Source: JAJUFS01 sp964599565
Lineage (GTDB): Bacteria > Pseudomonadota > Gammaproteobacteria > Natronospirales > JAJUFS01
Direction: 5' to 3'
DNA length: 52,359 nucleotides
Assembly: GCA_964599565.1 (NCBI GenBank)
Contig: CAZRFE010000009.1
Span: 1 to 52,359, forward strand
Shown here: positions 7,537 to 15,948 of the stretch, in pieces
Numbering within the stretch: the first letter of the stretch is position 1
Layout: the number at the start of each line of letters is the position of its first letter
The notes under the pieces: model-generated
The model's database searches: none
What the model saw: only the letters and a program-made list of their open reading frames with translations
Told to the model about the DNA's origin: nothing
Program-made: the position numbers and the translations under genes

Positions 7537-7968
7537 ATGGAATTTTCAAATCCAGGCCGCGATGAGATCAGCCGGATACTTGCCGAATCGACAACGATCG
7601 CTGTCGTCGGTCTTTCGCCGAACGTGAACCGGCCGAGTCACGGCGTGGCGGCAGCCATGCAGCAGTTCGGCTACCGCATTCTTCCCGTGCGCCCGAAGAT
7701 CGCGGAGAAGATTCTCGGCGAGGAGGTGTACCCGGACCTGCGCTCGCTGCCGGAAGTGCCGGACATCGTGGATGTCTTCCGCGCGCCGGAACACGTGCCC
7801 CAGATCGTCGATGACTGCATCGCCATCGGCGCGAAGACGCTGTGGCTGCAGGAAGGCGTGATCCATGAAGAAGCTGCGGCGAAGGCGCGCGCGCACGGCA
7901 TCACCGTGGTGATGGACCGCTGCATATATAAGGAGTGGGTGGCACTGCGCGGCGGCGCGACGCCCTGA
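7537..7968 (+). CDS. CoA-binding domain protein, YccU family
   Basis: A 143-residue Rossmann-fold protein of the CoA_binding_2 family. The nucleotide loop IAVVGLSPNVNRPSHGVA is at residues about 21-38. It is followed by GYRILPVRP, a PDIVDVFR segment, KTLWLQEGV and a late MDRCIYKE cysteine motif, all typical of YccU-like proteins. GGAG precedes the ATG. The cellular role is not firmly known. It probably heads the cluster continuing with the 203-aa gene, dapF, DUF484 and xerC (8-base spacing to the next start). Confidence 0.88.
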   Translation: MEFSNPGRDEISRILAESTTIAVVGLSPNVNRPSHGVAAAMQQFGYRILPVRPKIAEKILGEEVYPDLRSLPEVPDIVDVFRAPEHVPQIVDDCIAIGAKTLWLQEGVIHEEAAAKARAHGITVVMDRCIYKEWVALRGGATP

Positions 7969-7976
7969 CGCCTTCC

Positions 7977-8588
7977 ATGCTGCATCGTTTTCGCCGCATC
8001 GCGCCCGATACGTGGTTCGCGCTCGGGCTGGAGTTCTCCGCCATCGTGATCGGCGTGCTGTTCGCACTTGCCGTGGACGAATGGCGCGAGGAACGCCAGG
8101 TACAGCAGATAAACGCCATCGCCGTGGAACGGCTGAATGACGAGATTCGCCGCAACCACGAGGAAATTCTCGCCAGCGTGCAGATCATCGAGGAACGCTA
8201 TGTCCGTCTCGCCGCGCTGAATGTCGGTACGGACATGCCGTTCAGCGAGAAGGTCGCGCAGTTCAGCGGCTTCAATTTCCCGGACCTGAAGGATTCTGTC
8301 TGGCAGCGCGTCTCGGATGACCGTCTCGCCAACCAGATCAACGCGTCGTACATCGACGGCGCGGCGGAACTGTACAACCAGAACGAGCTGCTGGACCGTC
8401 TCGGCATGGAGATATCGCGCCTCTCCGTGAGCGAAGCGTTTCATGACGCCGCGCGCGCACCGCTCGCGCACGCAATCTCGAAACGCATCATGCTGCAGCA
8501 GATCCAGTGGTCGCGCGCGGCGCTCGCGCGCTACGAGGATTTCATGAACCGTTACCTGCCAACGACGCCACTGGAACCCGCGCCATGA
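7977..8588 (+). CDS. membrane-anchored hypothetical protein (DUF6090-like layout)
   Basis: A 203-residue protein with one N-terminal membrane helix (residues about 11-32), followed by a DEWREERQ-type charged turn and a long helical region, the layout seen in DUF6090-type proteins. The ATG at 7977 lies 8 bases after the CoA-binding gene. The stop overlaps the dapF ATG (ATGA at 8585-8588), indicating translational coupling. No catalytic motif. The body is predicted to be periplasmic or cytoplasmic helical bundle; function unknown. Confidence 0.75.
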   Translation: MLHRFRRIAPDTWFALGLEFSAIVIGVLFALAVDEWREERQVQQINAIAVERLNDEIRRNHEEILASVQIIEERYVRLAALNVGTDMPFSEKVAQFSGFNFPDLKDSVWQRVSDDRLANQINASYIDGAAELYNQNELLDRLGMEISRLSVSEAFHDAARAPLAHAISKRIMLQQIQWSRAALARYEDFMNRYLPTTPLEPAP

Positions 8589-9427
8589 ACATCGCATTTA
8601 CGAAGATGCAGGGCGCGGGCAACGATTTCGTCGTCATCGATGCAACGCATGCGCCGTTCGAACTCGCGCACGATGAACGTGCGCGCATTGCGCATCGCCG
8701 TTTCGGCGTCGGCTGCGATCAGCTGCTCGTCGTCGAGCGTGCGCGCGGCGATGAGGATTTCTTCTTTCGCATCTTCAATTCCGATGGCGGCGAGGTCGAG
8801 CAGTGCGGCAACGGCGCACGCTGCGTTGCACGCTTCATCCACGACCACGCGCTTTCCGGCAAGCGCGTGCTGCGTCTCGGCTCGCTCGGCGGAACGCTCG
8901 AAGCGGAACTGCTCGATGACGGCAGCGTGCGCGTGAACATGGGCGCGCCCAGGCTCGCACCGGCGGAGATCCCGTTCGATGCTGCGGTGGAATCGCTGAC
9001 GTATCCGATCGATCTTGAAGGCGAAACGCTCGATATCGGCGCGGTGTCCATGGGCAATCCGCACGCGGTGCTGACGGTGAATGACGTCGCCGCGACGCCC
9101 GTCGACGATCTCGGCGAAATGCTCGAGTCGCATCCGCGCTTTCCGCGCCGCGTGAACGTCGGCTTCATGCAGAAGGTGGACGGCACGCGCGTGAAGCTGC
9201 GCGTGTTCGAGCGCGGCGTCGGCGAAACGCTCGCCTGCGGCACCGGTGCATGCGCGGCGGTGGTGTGGGGCGTGCTCGCCGGCCTGCTTGAGAACGACGT
9301 CACCGTGGAGCTTCCCGGCGGAAATCTCGTGGTAAGCTGGCGCGGCCGTGGCGAACCGGTGTTTCTTGCCGGGCCCGCCATTACGGTATTTGAAGGAACC
9401 CTCATCCAGCCTGAGCCAGCAGCGTGA
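8585..9427 (+). CDS. dapF: Diaminopimelate epimerase
   Basis: A 280-residue PLP-independent epimerase that converts LL-DAP to meso-DAP for lysine and peptidoglycan synthesis. The N-terminal QGAGNDFVVID motif is present, and the two catalytic cysteines are Cys74 in CGNGARC and Cys218 in ACGTGACA. The start overlaps the previous stop (ATGA) and the stop overlaps the next start (GTGA), so translation is coupled on both sides. The order dapF-DUF484-xerC is conserved in gammaproteobacteria. Confidence 0.97.
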   Translation: MNIAFTKMQGAGNDFVVIDATHAPFELAHDERARIAHRRFGVGCDQLLVVERARGDEDFFFRIFNSDGGEVEQCGNGARCVARFIHDHALSGKRVLRLGSLGGTLEAELLDDGSVRVNMGAPRLAPAEIPFDAAVESLTYPIDLEGETLDIGAVSMGNPHAVLTVNDVAATPVDDLGEMLESHPRFPRRVNVGFMQKVDGTRVKLRVFERGVGETLACGTGACAAVVWGVLAGLLENDVTVELPGGNLVVSWRGRGEPVFLAGPAITVFEGTLIQPEPAA

Positions 9428-10119
9428 ACAACAATCGCAGATCGCGCGGTGCGGAACCCATCACCTCCGAAATCGTCGAGGAGTTTCTCGGCGAGCATCC
9501 GGAATTCTTCGAGTCGCATCCGCAGCTCGCGGCGAAACTGCGCATCCCGCACGGCAGCGGCGAAGCGGTGTCGCTGATCGAAAAGCAGGTCGAGATCCTG
9601 CGCAAGCAGAACAGCCAGCTCGAAAGAAAGCTTGTCGATCTCATCGAGGTCGCGCGCGCGAACGATGCGGCGGTCGAGCGCATTCACCAGCTCGTGATCG
9701 CGCTGATGGAAGCGGACGATCTTGCCGACCTGCTGCACGCCGTCGCCGACCGGCTGCGCCATCGCTTCGGTGCGGATGCGGTGCGGCTGATCCTGTTCAG
9801 GGGCGAAGCGGCGGATGTCGAGTTCGGGCCGGCGGTGCGCATGGCGCGCGATGCGCCGGAGATCAACGAATTCCAGAACATCCTGCGCAATGGCCAGCCC
9901 GTTGTCGGCCGGCTGCGGCCGCGCCAGCTTGAAATCCTGTTCGGCGCGAATGCGCCGCGCATCGGGTCCGCAGCGCTGATACCGATCGGCGATCGCGCCG
10001 AGATCGGCCTGCTCGGCATCGGTTCGCACTCGGAGGATCAGTTCGGTCCGACGCTCGGCACGACATTCCTCGTGCGCATCGGCGAAGTTCTCGCGACGGC
10101 GCTGCGCCGCCGGCTGTAG
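9424..10119 (+). CDS. DUF484 family protein (GAF-like)
   Basis: A 231-residue DUF484 protein. The N-terminal segment EIVEEFLGEHPEFFESHP is the family signature, followed by a coiled-coil helix (residues about 40-80) and a GAF-like sensory fold. It begins with GTG at 9424, overlapping the dapF stop, and ends 8 bases before xerC. Its constant position between dapF and xerC suggests a link with XerC or cell-cycle functions, but the role is unknown. Confidence 0.92.
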   Translation: MNNNRRSRGAEPITSEIVEEFLGEHPEFFESHPQLAAKLRIPHGSGEAVSLIEKQVEILRKQNSQLERKLVDLIEVARANDAAVERIHQLVIALMEADDLADLLHAVADRLRHRFGADAVRLILFRGEAADVEFGPAVRMARDAPEINEFQNILRNGQPVVGRLRPRQLEILFGANAPRIGSAALIPIGDRAEIGLLGIGSHSEDQFGPTLGTTFLVRIGEVLATALRRRL

Positions 10120-10127
10120 CGCGCGTC

Positions 10128-11033
10128 ATGCACGCCGACGCTGTCCGCTGGACAGACCGTTTCATCCATCACCTCGAGTTCGAGCGCCGGGTTTCCCCGA
10201 ACACGATCAGCAACTACCGTCGCGACCTGCGCGCACTCGTTGCGTGGTGCGCTGAACGCGGTCTTGCGCACTGGACGAACATCACCCATCCCGACATGCG
10301 GCTCTTTGCCGCGGCCTCGCACCGGGGCGGACTCTCGCCGCGCTCGATCGCGCGCCGTCTTGCCGCCGCACGCACGTTCTTCCAGTACCTCTCGCGCGAA
10401 GGCGCGCTGCAGGCGAATCCCGCAAAGGACGTCACACCGCCGAAAGGCAAGAAACTGCTGCCGCAGACGCTGGATGCGGACCTGCTCGCGCGCTTTCTCA
10501 TGATCGAGGGCGAGGATGCGGTGACGGCGCGTGACCGCGCGATGCTGGAACTCTTCTATTCATCGGGGCTGCGGCTCGCCGAACTCTGCGGCCTGGATGT
10601 CGTTGCGATCGGAGAAATTCGCGGGGGTGAAGTGCGCGTCGAGGGCAAGGGCGCGAAGACGCGCATCGTGCCGGTCGGGCGCAAGGCGCGCGATGCGGTC
10701 GAGCGCTGGATCAAGCTGCGCGGCCAGCTCGCCGGCGCCGATGAAGCCGCGCTGTTCGTCGGCACGCGCGGCGCACGCATCTCGCCGCGCACCGTGCAGC
10801 AGCGCGTGGCGTACTGGGCAAGACGGCAGGGCATCGGCCAGCACGTGCATCCGCACATGCTGCGCCATTCGTTTGCATCGCACCTGCTGGAATCCTCCGG
10901 CGACCTGCGCGCCGTGCAGGAACTGCTCGGCCATGCGGATATCTCGACAACGCAGATCTACACGCACCTCGATTTCCAGCACCTCGCGCATGTGTATGAC
11001 AAGGCGCATCCGCGGGCGAAGAAGAAGACGTAG
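10128..11033 (+). CDS. xerC: Site-specific tyrosine recombinase XerC
   Basis: A 301-residue tyrosine recombinase. A SAM-like N-terminal domain (residues about 1-90) is followed by the catalytic domain with Arg149 (SGLRLAEL), Lys (EGKGAKTR), HxxR in HPHMLRHSFASH, His in LGHADIST and the nucleophile Tyr in TQIYTH. It resolves chromosome dimers at dif together with XerD. The assignment as XerC rather than XerD rests on the dapF-DUF484-xerC context. The TAG stop is the second to fourth base of the REP doublet that follows, so the last residues abut a mobile palindrome. Confidence 0.95.
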   Translation: MHADAVRWTDRFIHHLEFERRVSPNTISNYRRDLRALVAWCAERGLAHWTNITHPDMRLFAAASHRGGLSPRSIARRLAAARTFFQYLSREGALQANPAKDVTPPKGKKLLPQTLDADLLARFLMIEGEDAVTARDRAMLELFYSSGLRLAELCGLDVVAIGEIRGGEVRVEGKGAKTRIVPVGRKARDAVERWIKLRGQLAGADEAALFVGTRGARISPRTVQQRVAYWARRQGIGQHVHPHMLRHSFASHLLESSGDLRAVQELLGHADISTTQIYTHLDFQHLAHVYDKAHPRAKKKT

Positions 11034-11079
11034 GAGCGGCTTCAGCCGCGATACCGTTCGCGGCTGAAGCCGCTCCTAC
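11030..11079. repeat. REP doublet (BIME-like) between convergent genes
   Basis: Two 22-bp REP copies in inverted orientation (11030-11051 and 11058-11079) separated by taccgt. They are perfect complements and identical to the singlet at 443-464. Each arm begins GTAGG, and its TAG is the stop codon of the gene entering from that side: xerC (11031-11033) and the fructosamine kinase (11076-11078, minus strand). The 22-bp stem would fold into a very stable hairpin and may act as the terminator for both genes. Confidence 0.93.
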
Positions 11080-11960
11080 GAAAACCGCGCGAAGACCGCT
11101 TCAATCATCCGCTCCGCCTGCCGCGCATATCCTCCGGCGAACAGGTTCGCGTGATTGATGACGTGATACAGCTGGTACAGCGGACGGCGTTCCTCGTAGC
11201 CGTCATCCAGCGGCCATTCCTCGTCATAGGCCGCGTAGAACACCGGTGAGAATCCGCCGAACAGCTCCGTCATCGCGATGTCCGTTTCGCGGTCGCCGTG
11301 GTACGCGGCGGGATCGAACAGCACGGGCTCACCGTCACCGCGCATTCCCGTGTTGCCGTTCCACAGGTCGCCATGCAGCGTACTCGCAACGGGCTGGTAT
11401 CCATCGAATATCTTCGGCAGCACATCGAGCATTTCGAGGCCGCGCTTCACCCAGGCGTTGCTGCCTCTTCGTTCGGCAATTCTCAGCTGGTGACCCAGCC
11501 GCTGCTCGGTGAAGAACGTGCACCAGTTGTCGGACCACGGATTCGGCTGGCGCGTGAGACCGATGTGATTGTCGCGCGTCCAGCCGTAGCGGTCCGCCTC
11601 GCAGCGATGCAGCGCGGCGAGCATGCGCGCCATGCGCTGCTGCGCATCGGGACCCGCGGGATGAAGATCGATCCATTTCAGCGCGAGGTACGCGCACTCG
11701 CCGGCGATGCCGTTCAGCAACGGCCGGGGAAGAATGACCGTGCCGGTTTCGCGCAGCCGCGCGAGCGCTTCGGCCTCGTCATCCAGCATCGCCGCGCCTT
11801 CAAGCCGCGTGGTCTTGAGAAAGATGTCGGCGCGCTCGAACCGCATGCGGTGCGCATCGTGCACGCCGCCCGCAATGGTCTCGATGCCGCGGAAATTTCC
11901 GGCCTCCCAGCCTGCTGCGGCGAGTTGCTCGAGCAGGCTGTCGATGTCTTCCCTGCGCAT
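11076..11960 (-). CDS. Fructosamine/ketosamine-3-kinase family protein
   Basis: A 294-residue member of the fructosamine kinase (YniA) family, which phosphorylates the sugar of glycated lysines as a deglycation step. Motifs: IFLKTT (ATP lysine), LALKWIDL, HGDLWNGNTG (catalytic Asp) and the family block DPAAYHGDRETDIAMTELFGGF, here split as DPAAYHGDRE and IAMTELFGG. I chose ATG 11960 because GAGGGGGAG precedes it; an ATG at 11981 is possible. The stop lies in the REP doublet shared with convergent xerC. Confidence 0.92.
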   Translation of the reverse strand: MRREDIDSLLEQLAAAGWEAGNFRGIETIAGGVHDAHRMRFERADIFLKTTRLEGAAMLDDEAEALARLRETGTVILPRPLLNGIAGECAYLALKWIDLHPAGPDAQQRMARMLAALHRCEADRYGWTRDNHIGLTRQPNPWSDNWCTFFTEQRLGHQLRIAERRGSNAWVKRGLEMLDVLPKIFDGYQPVASTLHGDLWNGNTGMRGDGEPVLFDPAAYHGDRETDIAMTELFGGFSPVFYAAYDEEWPLDDGYEERRPLYQLYHVINHANLFAGGYARQAERMIEAVFARFS

Positions 11961-11999
11961 GGCTCCCCCTCGTTTCAACAAGCGTAGACCATGCGCGTT

Positions 12000-12893
12000 T
12001 CAGGTTTGTGCTTTCTCCACGGCCAGTTGCTCGACTGCCGTCCGCAGCGTTGCGCCGAAACCGAGTTCACGAAAGAGCCGGTTCACGCTGCGCGTGTCCA
12101 CGCCGCGCCAGCGCAGATCCGCGAGCATGCTGTTCAACGGCACGTCGCAGCGGATGGTCGCAAGCTCGCGGGAGAGGAACGCAAGCGCGCGTCCCGCGCG
12201 CAGCCTTGCAGCGATGCCGCGCGCACCGCGCATGGCCATGCCTTCCACGCGATCGATGTTCGCGTACAGCCGGTCGATGTTCCCGAATTCCGCGAGCAGC
12301 GCTACCGCGGTCTTTGCGCCGATGCCCGCAACGCCTGGAATGTTGTCGACGGCATCGCCGGCAAGGCCGAGCAGGTCCGGCACCTGTGCAGGCGTGACGC
12401 CGAGCTTCGCGGTGAGCGATGCCTGGTTGTGACGCTCATCGCTCGCGTAATCCCAGAAGACGTCGTTTGCGTTCACGAGCTGCGCGAGATCCTTGTCGCA
12501 CGAGACGATGACGGCGGGACGCCGCGGCGTTGCGTGGCGCTTCGCGAGCGTGCCGATGAGATCGTCGGCCTCGAAGCGCCGGCTCGCGTAATCCTTGATG
12601 CCGAGCGCGCGCGTCATGCGCCGGCACGCGGCGAGCTGGCGTTCAAGCTCGGGCGGCGGCAGCGCGCGGTTGGCCTTGTAGGGCGGATAAAGGCGGTTGC
12701 GAAATGACGAGGTGAGGCTTTCATCGAACGCGCACGCGATGTAGCGCGGACGCGCGCGACGCAGCAGGTCCGCGAGGAAGCGCGTGAAGCCATGGATTGC
12801 CTGCGCGGGATTGCCGTCGCGGTCGCGAATGCTTTCCGGCAACGCAAAGTACGCACGGAATATGTAAACGCTGGCATCGATCAGGTAGACCAT
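12000..12893 (-). CDS. 5'-3' exonuclease / flap endonuclease (PolA N-terminal domain type)
   Basis: A stand-alone FEN-type nuclease of about 297 residues, similar in layout to the N-terminal nuclease domain of DNA polymerase I and to ExoIX. Acidic metal-site residues appear in LIDASVYIFRAY, CAFDES, RFEADDLIG, SCDKDLAQL and the helix-hairpin-helix region GDAVDNIPGVAGIGAKTA. No polymerase domain follows. It would process RNA primers or flaps. The start is ATG 12893; a GTG at 12905 is an alternative and neither has a strong ribosome-binding site. It lies upstream of the fructosamine kinase gene on the same strand (39 bases). Confidence 0.9.
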   Translation of the reverse strand: MVYLIDASVYIFRAYFALPESIRDRDGNPAQAIHGFTRFLADLLRRARPRYIACAFDESLTSSFRNRLYPPYKANRALPPPELERQLAACRRMTRALGIKDYASRRFEADDLIGTLAKRHATPRRPAVIVSCDKDLAQLVNANDVFWDYASDERHNQASLTAKLGVTPAQVPDLLGLAGDAVDNIPGVAGIGAKTAVALLAEFGNIDRLYANIDRVEGMAMRGARGIAARLRAGRALAFLSRELATIRCDVPLNSMLADLRWRGVDTRSVNRLFRELGFGATLRTAVEQLAVEKAQT

Positions 12894-12996
12894 CGGGATT
12901 GTCACGCGGCGACGGGTGGCCTACGGTAACCGGGGTTCGCGCGGTACTCAAATCCGGGCGCGGCGCGAGTTCGATCCAGCCAATGCAGGGGGAAAC

Positions 12997-13758
12997 ATGA
13001 GCGCAAGAATCAGCGCGGCGCTTGCCGCGATCTCCATGTTCGCGCCGCATCTCGCGTGCGCGGAAACGCAGATCACGTATGTCGATGAAGCCTCGGGCGC
13101 GGTGAAGACCGTCATCCGCATCGCCGATGGCAAGGTGCGCATGGACAGCGGCGCGTCGGAAGGCTGGTCGCTGTACGACAGCGAAACCGGTACGTTGACG
13201 ACGGTGGATACGAGAAAGCGCAGCTACACGGTGCTGGATGAGGAGAAACTGCGCGCACTCTCCGGACAGGTGAACGATGCGATGGCAACGATGCGCAAGC
13301 AGCTCGAACAGATGCCGCCGGAGCAGCGCGCCGCGATGGAAAAGATGATGGGCGGAATGGGTGCGGCGACCGGCAAGTCTGCCATGGAGATCGCCGTGGA
13401 TCGCACGGGCAAGCGGCTGACGAAGGGCGGCCATGACTGCCGCCAGGTATTCTTGTCTGTCGGCAGCTTCGCGCGCATGGAGCTGTGCGTGGTCGACGAA
13501 AGCGAGATCGACATGCCGGATGCAGACCGCGAGACGCTCGCCTCGATGCAGAAGATGATGAAGACCGTTGCGGAAAGCGTGACGGGCGGCGACCGCCGTG
13601 CGCCGCTCGACTACAAGTCGCTCGGCGGCATGCCCGTGTACATGAAGCCCGGCAACGCGCGCAGCGGCGAAGTGCTGAAGGACGTCGCGCACGATGTCGA
13701 TGCCTCGCTGTTCACGGTGCCTGCCGGTTACCGCGAAGAGAAGCTCTCGATGGAGTGA
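12997..13758 (+). CDS. exported protein, DUF4412-like
   Basis: A 253-residue protein with a signal peptide cleaved near ACA/ETQ (residues 21-22) and an AGGGGGAA ribosome-binding site before ATG 12997. The first half is beta-rich (ITYVDEAS, KVRMDSG, SLYDSETGTLTTVD), as in LolA-fold or DUF4412 proteins. The middle carries a Met- and Gln-rich helix, and two Cys (HDCRQ, ELCVVD) could form a disulfide. It is divergent from the exonuclease gene and converges 2 bases from the cardiolipin synthase gene. Periplasmic; function unknown. Confidence 0.7.
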   Translation: MSARISAALAAISMFAPHLACAETQITYVDEASGAVKTVIRIADGKVRMDSGASEGWSLYDSETGTLTTVDTRKRSYTVLDEEKLRALSGQVNDAMATMRKQLEQMPPEQRAAMEKMMGGMGAATGKSAMEIAVDRTGKRLTKGGHDCRQVFLSVGSFARMELCVVDESEIDMPDADRETLASMQKMMKTVAESVTGGDRRAPLDYKSLGGMPVYMKPGNARSGEVLKDVAHDVDASLFTVPAGYREEKLSME

Positions 13759-13760
13759 CG

Positions 13761-15176
13761 TCAGAGGTAGCCGGAAAACAGCCAGAAGAAGCCATCGCGC
13801 AGCCTCGCCGGTATCGAGCGCGTATCGACATCTTCAAGCGTGAGCGCGCGCGACGCGCGCCAGTTCTCCTCGAAGTGCGCATGGACGCGCGCGGCGAACG
13901 CCGCATCGAACATCTCCACGCCGACCTCGAAGTTCAGCCGCAGGCTGCGCGGGTCAAGGTTCGCCGATCCGCCCATGACGTAATCGTCATCCACGAGAAA
14001 CAGCTTGGTGTGCGCGAACGGTGCAGGTTCGAGACGCACCTCGATGCCCCACTTCAGGAACTCCCACAGCTGGTGTCGCGACGCCCAGTCGACGAAGCGA
14101 AGATTCGAATCTTCAGGAAGAAGGATTTCGACATGCACGCCGCGAATGGCCGCGGCCTGCAGCGCGCCGACAAGCTCGCGGTGCGGCAGGAAATAAGGCG
14201 TCATGATGCGGATGCGGCGGCGCGCGCTGCTGACGACGCCGAGCAGCGTCATCGCGAGACGGTAAAGGCTTTCATCCGGCCCCGCATCGATCACGCGCAT
14301 GCCGGCATTGCCCGCCGGTTCGGCCTCGCCGCGTATCTCAAGACGCTCGCGCGTCGCCGCGTACCAGTCCTGCGCGAACAGCGCGGCGAGCGTGATGACA
14401 ACCGGGCCGCGCGCCTCGAAATGCACATCCTCGTGCGGATGTTCGATGCGCGGCGGCGCGACGAAATGCCGGTCATCGATGTTCAACCCGCCGAAGAATG
14501 CAACGCGATTGTCGAACACCGCGATCTTGCGATGGTTGCGCATGTTGATGTTGATCGACGGCGGCAGCAGGCGCGGCGGCAGGAACTCCGCGAACTTCAC
14601 CGGCGTGCCGCGCAACCGCTTTCGCAGCGAACGCCGCGTGTAGAGTGCGCCGATGCCATCCACGAGCACGCGCGCATCGACGCCGCGCCCGGCGGCGGCG
14701 ATCAGCGCCGTTGCGATGTCATCGCCGATGCCGCTGCCCGAGAAGATGTAGCTCGATATCCACGCATGCTCGCGTGCCGCGTTGATCGCGTCGATGAGCC
14801 GTGGAAAGAGTTCTTCGCCGTTGCGCAGGAGTTCGATGCGGTTGGCGGGAATGAGCGATTCCGCGGTCGTGTTGTGGCCGGCGCGTGCGAGGTAATGCGT
14901 GTCGTCCGCGCCGCGCGCGAGCGGCGAACGCGCAACGCTGCTGACATAGCCGAAGAACGCCGCCGGCGCGTCGTCGCCGCGCACCTCGCGTGCGCGGCGG
15001 CGGATGCGGTTCACGCCGAAGAAGAAATACAGCAGCGGACCGAGGACGGGAAACAGGATGGACACGCCGATCCAGCCGAGCGCGGAACGGTAGTCGCGCT
15101 TGTAGAGCAGCGCGTGCATCACCGCGACAGGTGCGGCGACGACGTGAAAGAAAAGAACGATCAGCCCGGCGAACAT
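13761..15176 (-). CDS. Cardiolipin synthase (phospholipase D superfamily)
   Basis: About 471 residues. Two N-terminal membrane helices (residues about 1-55, including WIGVSILFPVLGPLLYFFFG) are followed by two PLD HxK domains: NMRNHRKIAVFDN with GGLNIDD, and FAHTKLFLVDDDY with GGSANLDPRS. It condenses two phosphatidylglycerol molecules, or PG and PE, to cardiolipin at the inner membrane. I chose ATG 15176, which starts with the first membrane helix; ATG 15215 would overlap the HNH gene. Length and architecture fit ClsA, but paralogues exist so I give no symbol. Confidence 0.93.
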   Translation of the reverse strand: MFAGLIVLFFHVVAAPVAVMHALLYKRDYRSALGWIGVSILFPVLGPLLYFFFGVNRIRRRAREVRGDDAPAAFFGYVSSVARSPLARGADDTHYLARAGHNTTAESLIPANRIELLRNGEELFPRLIDAINAAREHAWISSYIFSGSGIGDDIATALIAAAGRGVDARVLVDGIGALYTRRSLRKRLRGTPVKFAEFLPPRLLPPSININMRNHRKIAVFDNRVAFFGGLNIDDRHFVAPPRIEHPHEDVHFEARGPVVITLAALFAQDWYAATRERLEIRGEAEPAGNAGMRVIDAGPDESLYRLAMTLLGVVSSARRRIRIMTPYFLPHRELVGALQAAAIRGVHVEILLPEDSNLRFVDWASRHQLWEFLKWGIEVRLEPAPFAHTKLFLVDDDYVMGGSANLDPRSLRLNFEVGVEMFDAAFAARVHAHFEENWRASRALTLEDVDTRSIPARLRDGFFWLFSGYL

Positions 15177-15180
15177 GCCG

Positions 15181-15789
15181 TCAGGCGCAGGCACGGCGCT
15201 CCCGGATGCGCGCATGCAGCGGGCTGGTGCGCGGGAAATGCGCCAGCAGGAAATCCATCTGGTCGGCGAGGATGCGCCGGCCTTTCAGGTAGATGTATTC
15301 CGCGTGCGTGGGTGTGAACGGCACCGCCAGCAGCTGCATGTTCGCCTGCTCCGGCGTGCGGCCGGCCTTGTGGTTGTTGCAGCGCTTGCAGGCGGTGACG
15401 ACATTCGTCCACAGGTCGAGCCCGCCCTGGCTGATCGGCGTGACGTGGTCGCGCGAGAGATCCCAGGAAAGAAAGCGTTCGCCGCAGTAGAGGCAGAGGT
15501 TCGCGTCGCGCTTGAACAGCGTGTGGTTGTTGAGCGGCGGAATGTACTTGTCGCGCGCCTTGAGCAGCGCGTGGTTGTCGCCGAGCGTTGCGATGATGGA
15601 GTTCACCTCGATCACGGAGCGGTGACCGGTCTTCGCGCAGGTGCCGCCGCGGACGCGATACAGCGTGCTGCCGCAGGCGTAGGCGACATGATCCGCGAAG
15701 TAGAGCTTCACGGCGTCCTGGTAATCGATCCATTCCAGCGGCATGCCGGAAATGTCGGTGCGCAGAACCTGCTGACTGAAGTCGGTCAT
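15181..15789 (-). CDS. HNH endonuclease
   Basis: A 202-residue HNH protein. The nuclease core is at residues about 110-150: CLYCGE, then DLSRDHVTPISQGG (first His), TNVVTACKRCNNHKAGR (Asn, His and the second CxxC). The two CxxC pairs form the structural zinc site. GAGGAG precedes ATG 15789. Chromosomal HNH proteins of this size are widespread outside phages and their role is unclear. It ends 4 bases before the cardiolipin synthase start, so the two may be co-transcribed. Confidence 0.88.
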   Translation of the reverse strand: MTDFSQQVLRTDISGMPLEWIDYQDAVKLYFADHVAYACGSTLYRVRGGTCAKTGHRSVIEVNSIIATLGDNHALLKARDKYIPPLNNHTLFKRDANLCLYCGERFLSWDLSRDHVTPISQGGLDLWTNVVTACKRCNNHKAGRTPEQANMQLLAVPFTPTHAEYIYLKGRRILADQMDFLLAHFPRTSPLHARIRERRACA

Positions 15790-15948
15790 CGCCACTCCTC
15801 GCGGCCATCGCCTGTGCGGCGGCTCGCATACCGCCTGCAATAATCATTCCTTTACTTCGACTGCTGACTAACCTAAAAGCATGAAATTGCGGTTGCAAGC
15901 GGTTGGCAGCCGAATCACGAAAAAAGAAATGCGGGGAGAAGACCTTTC

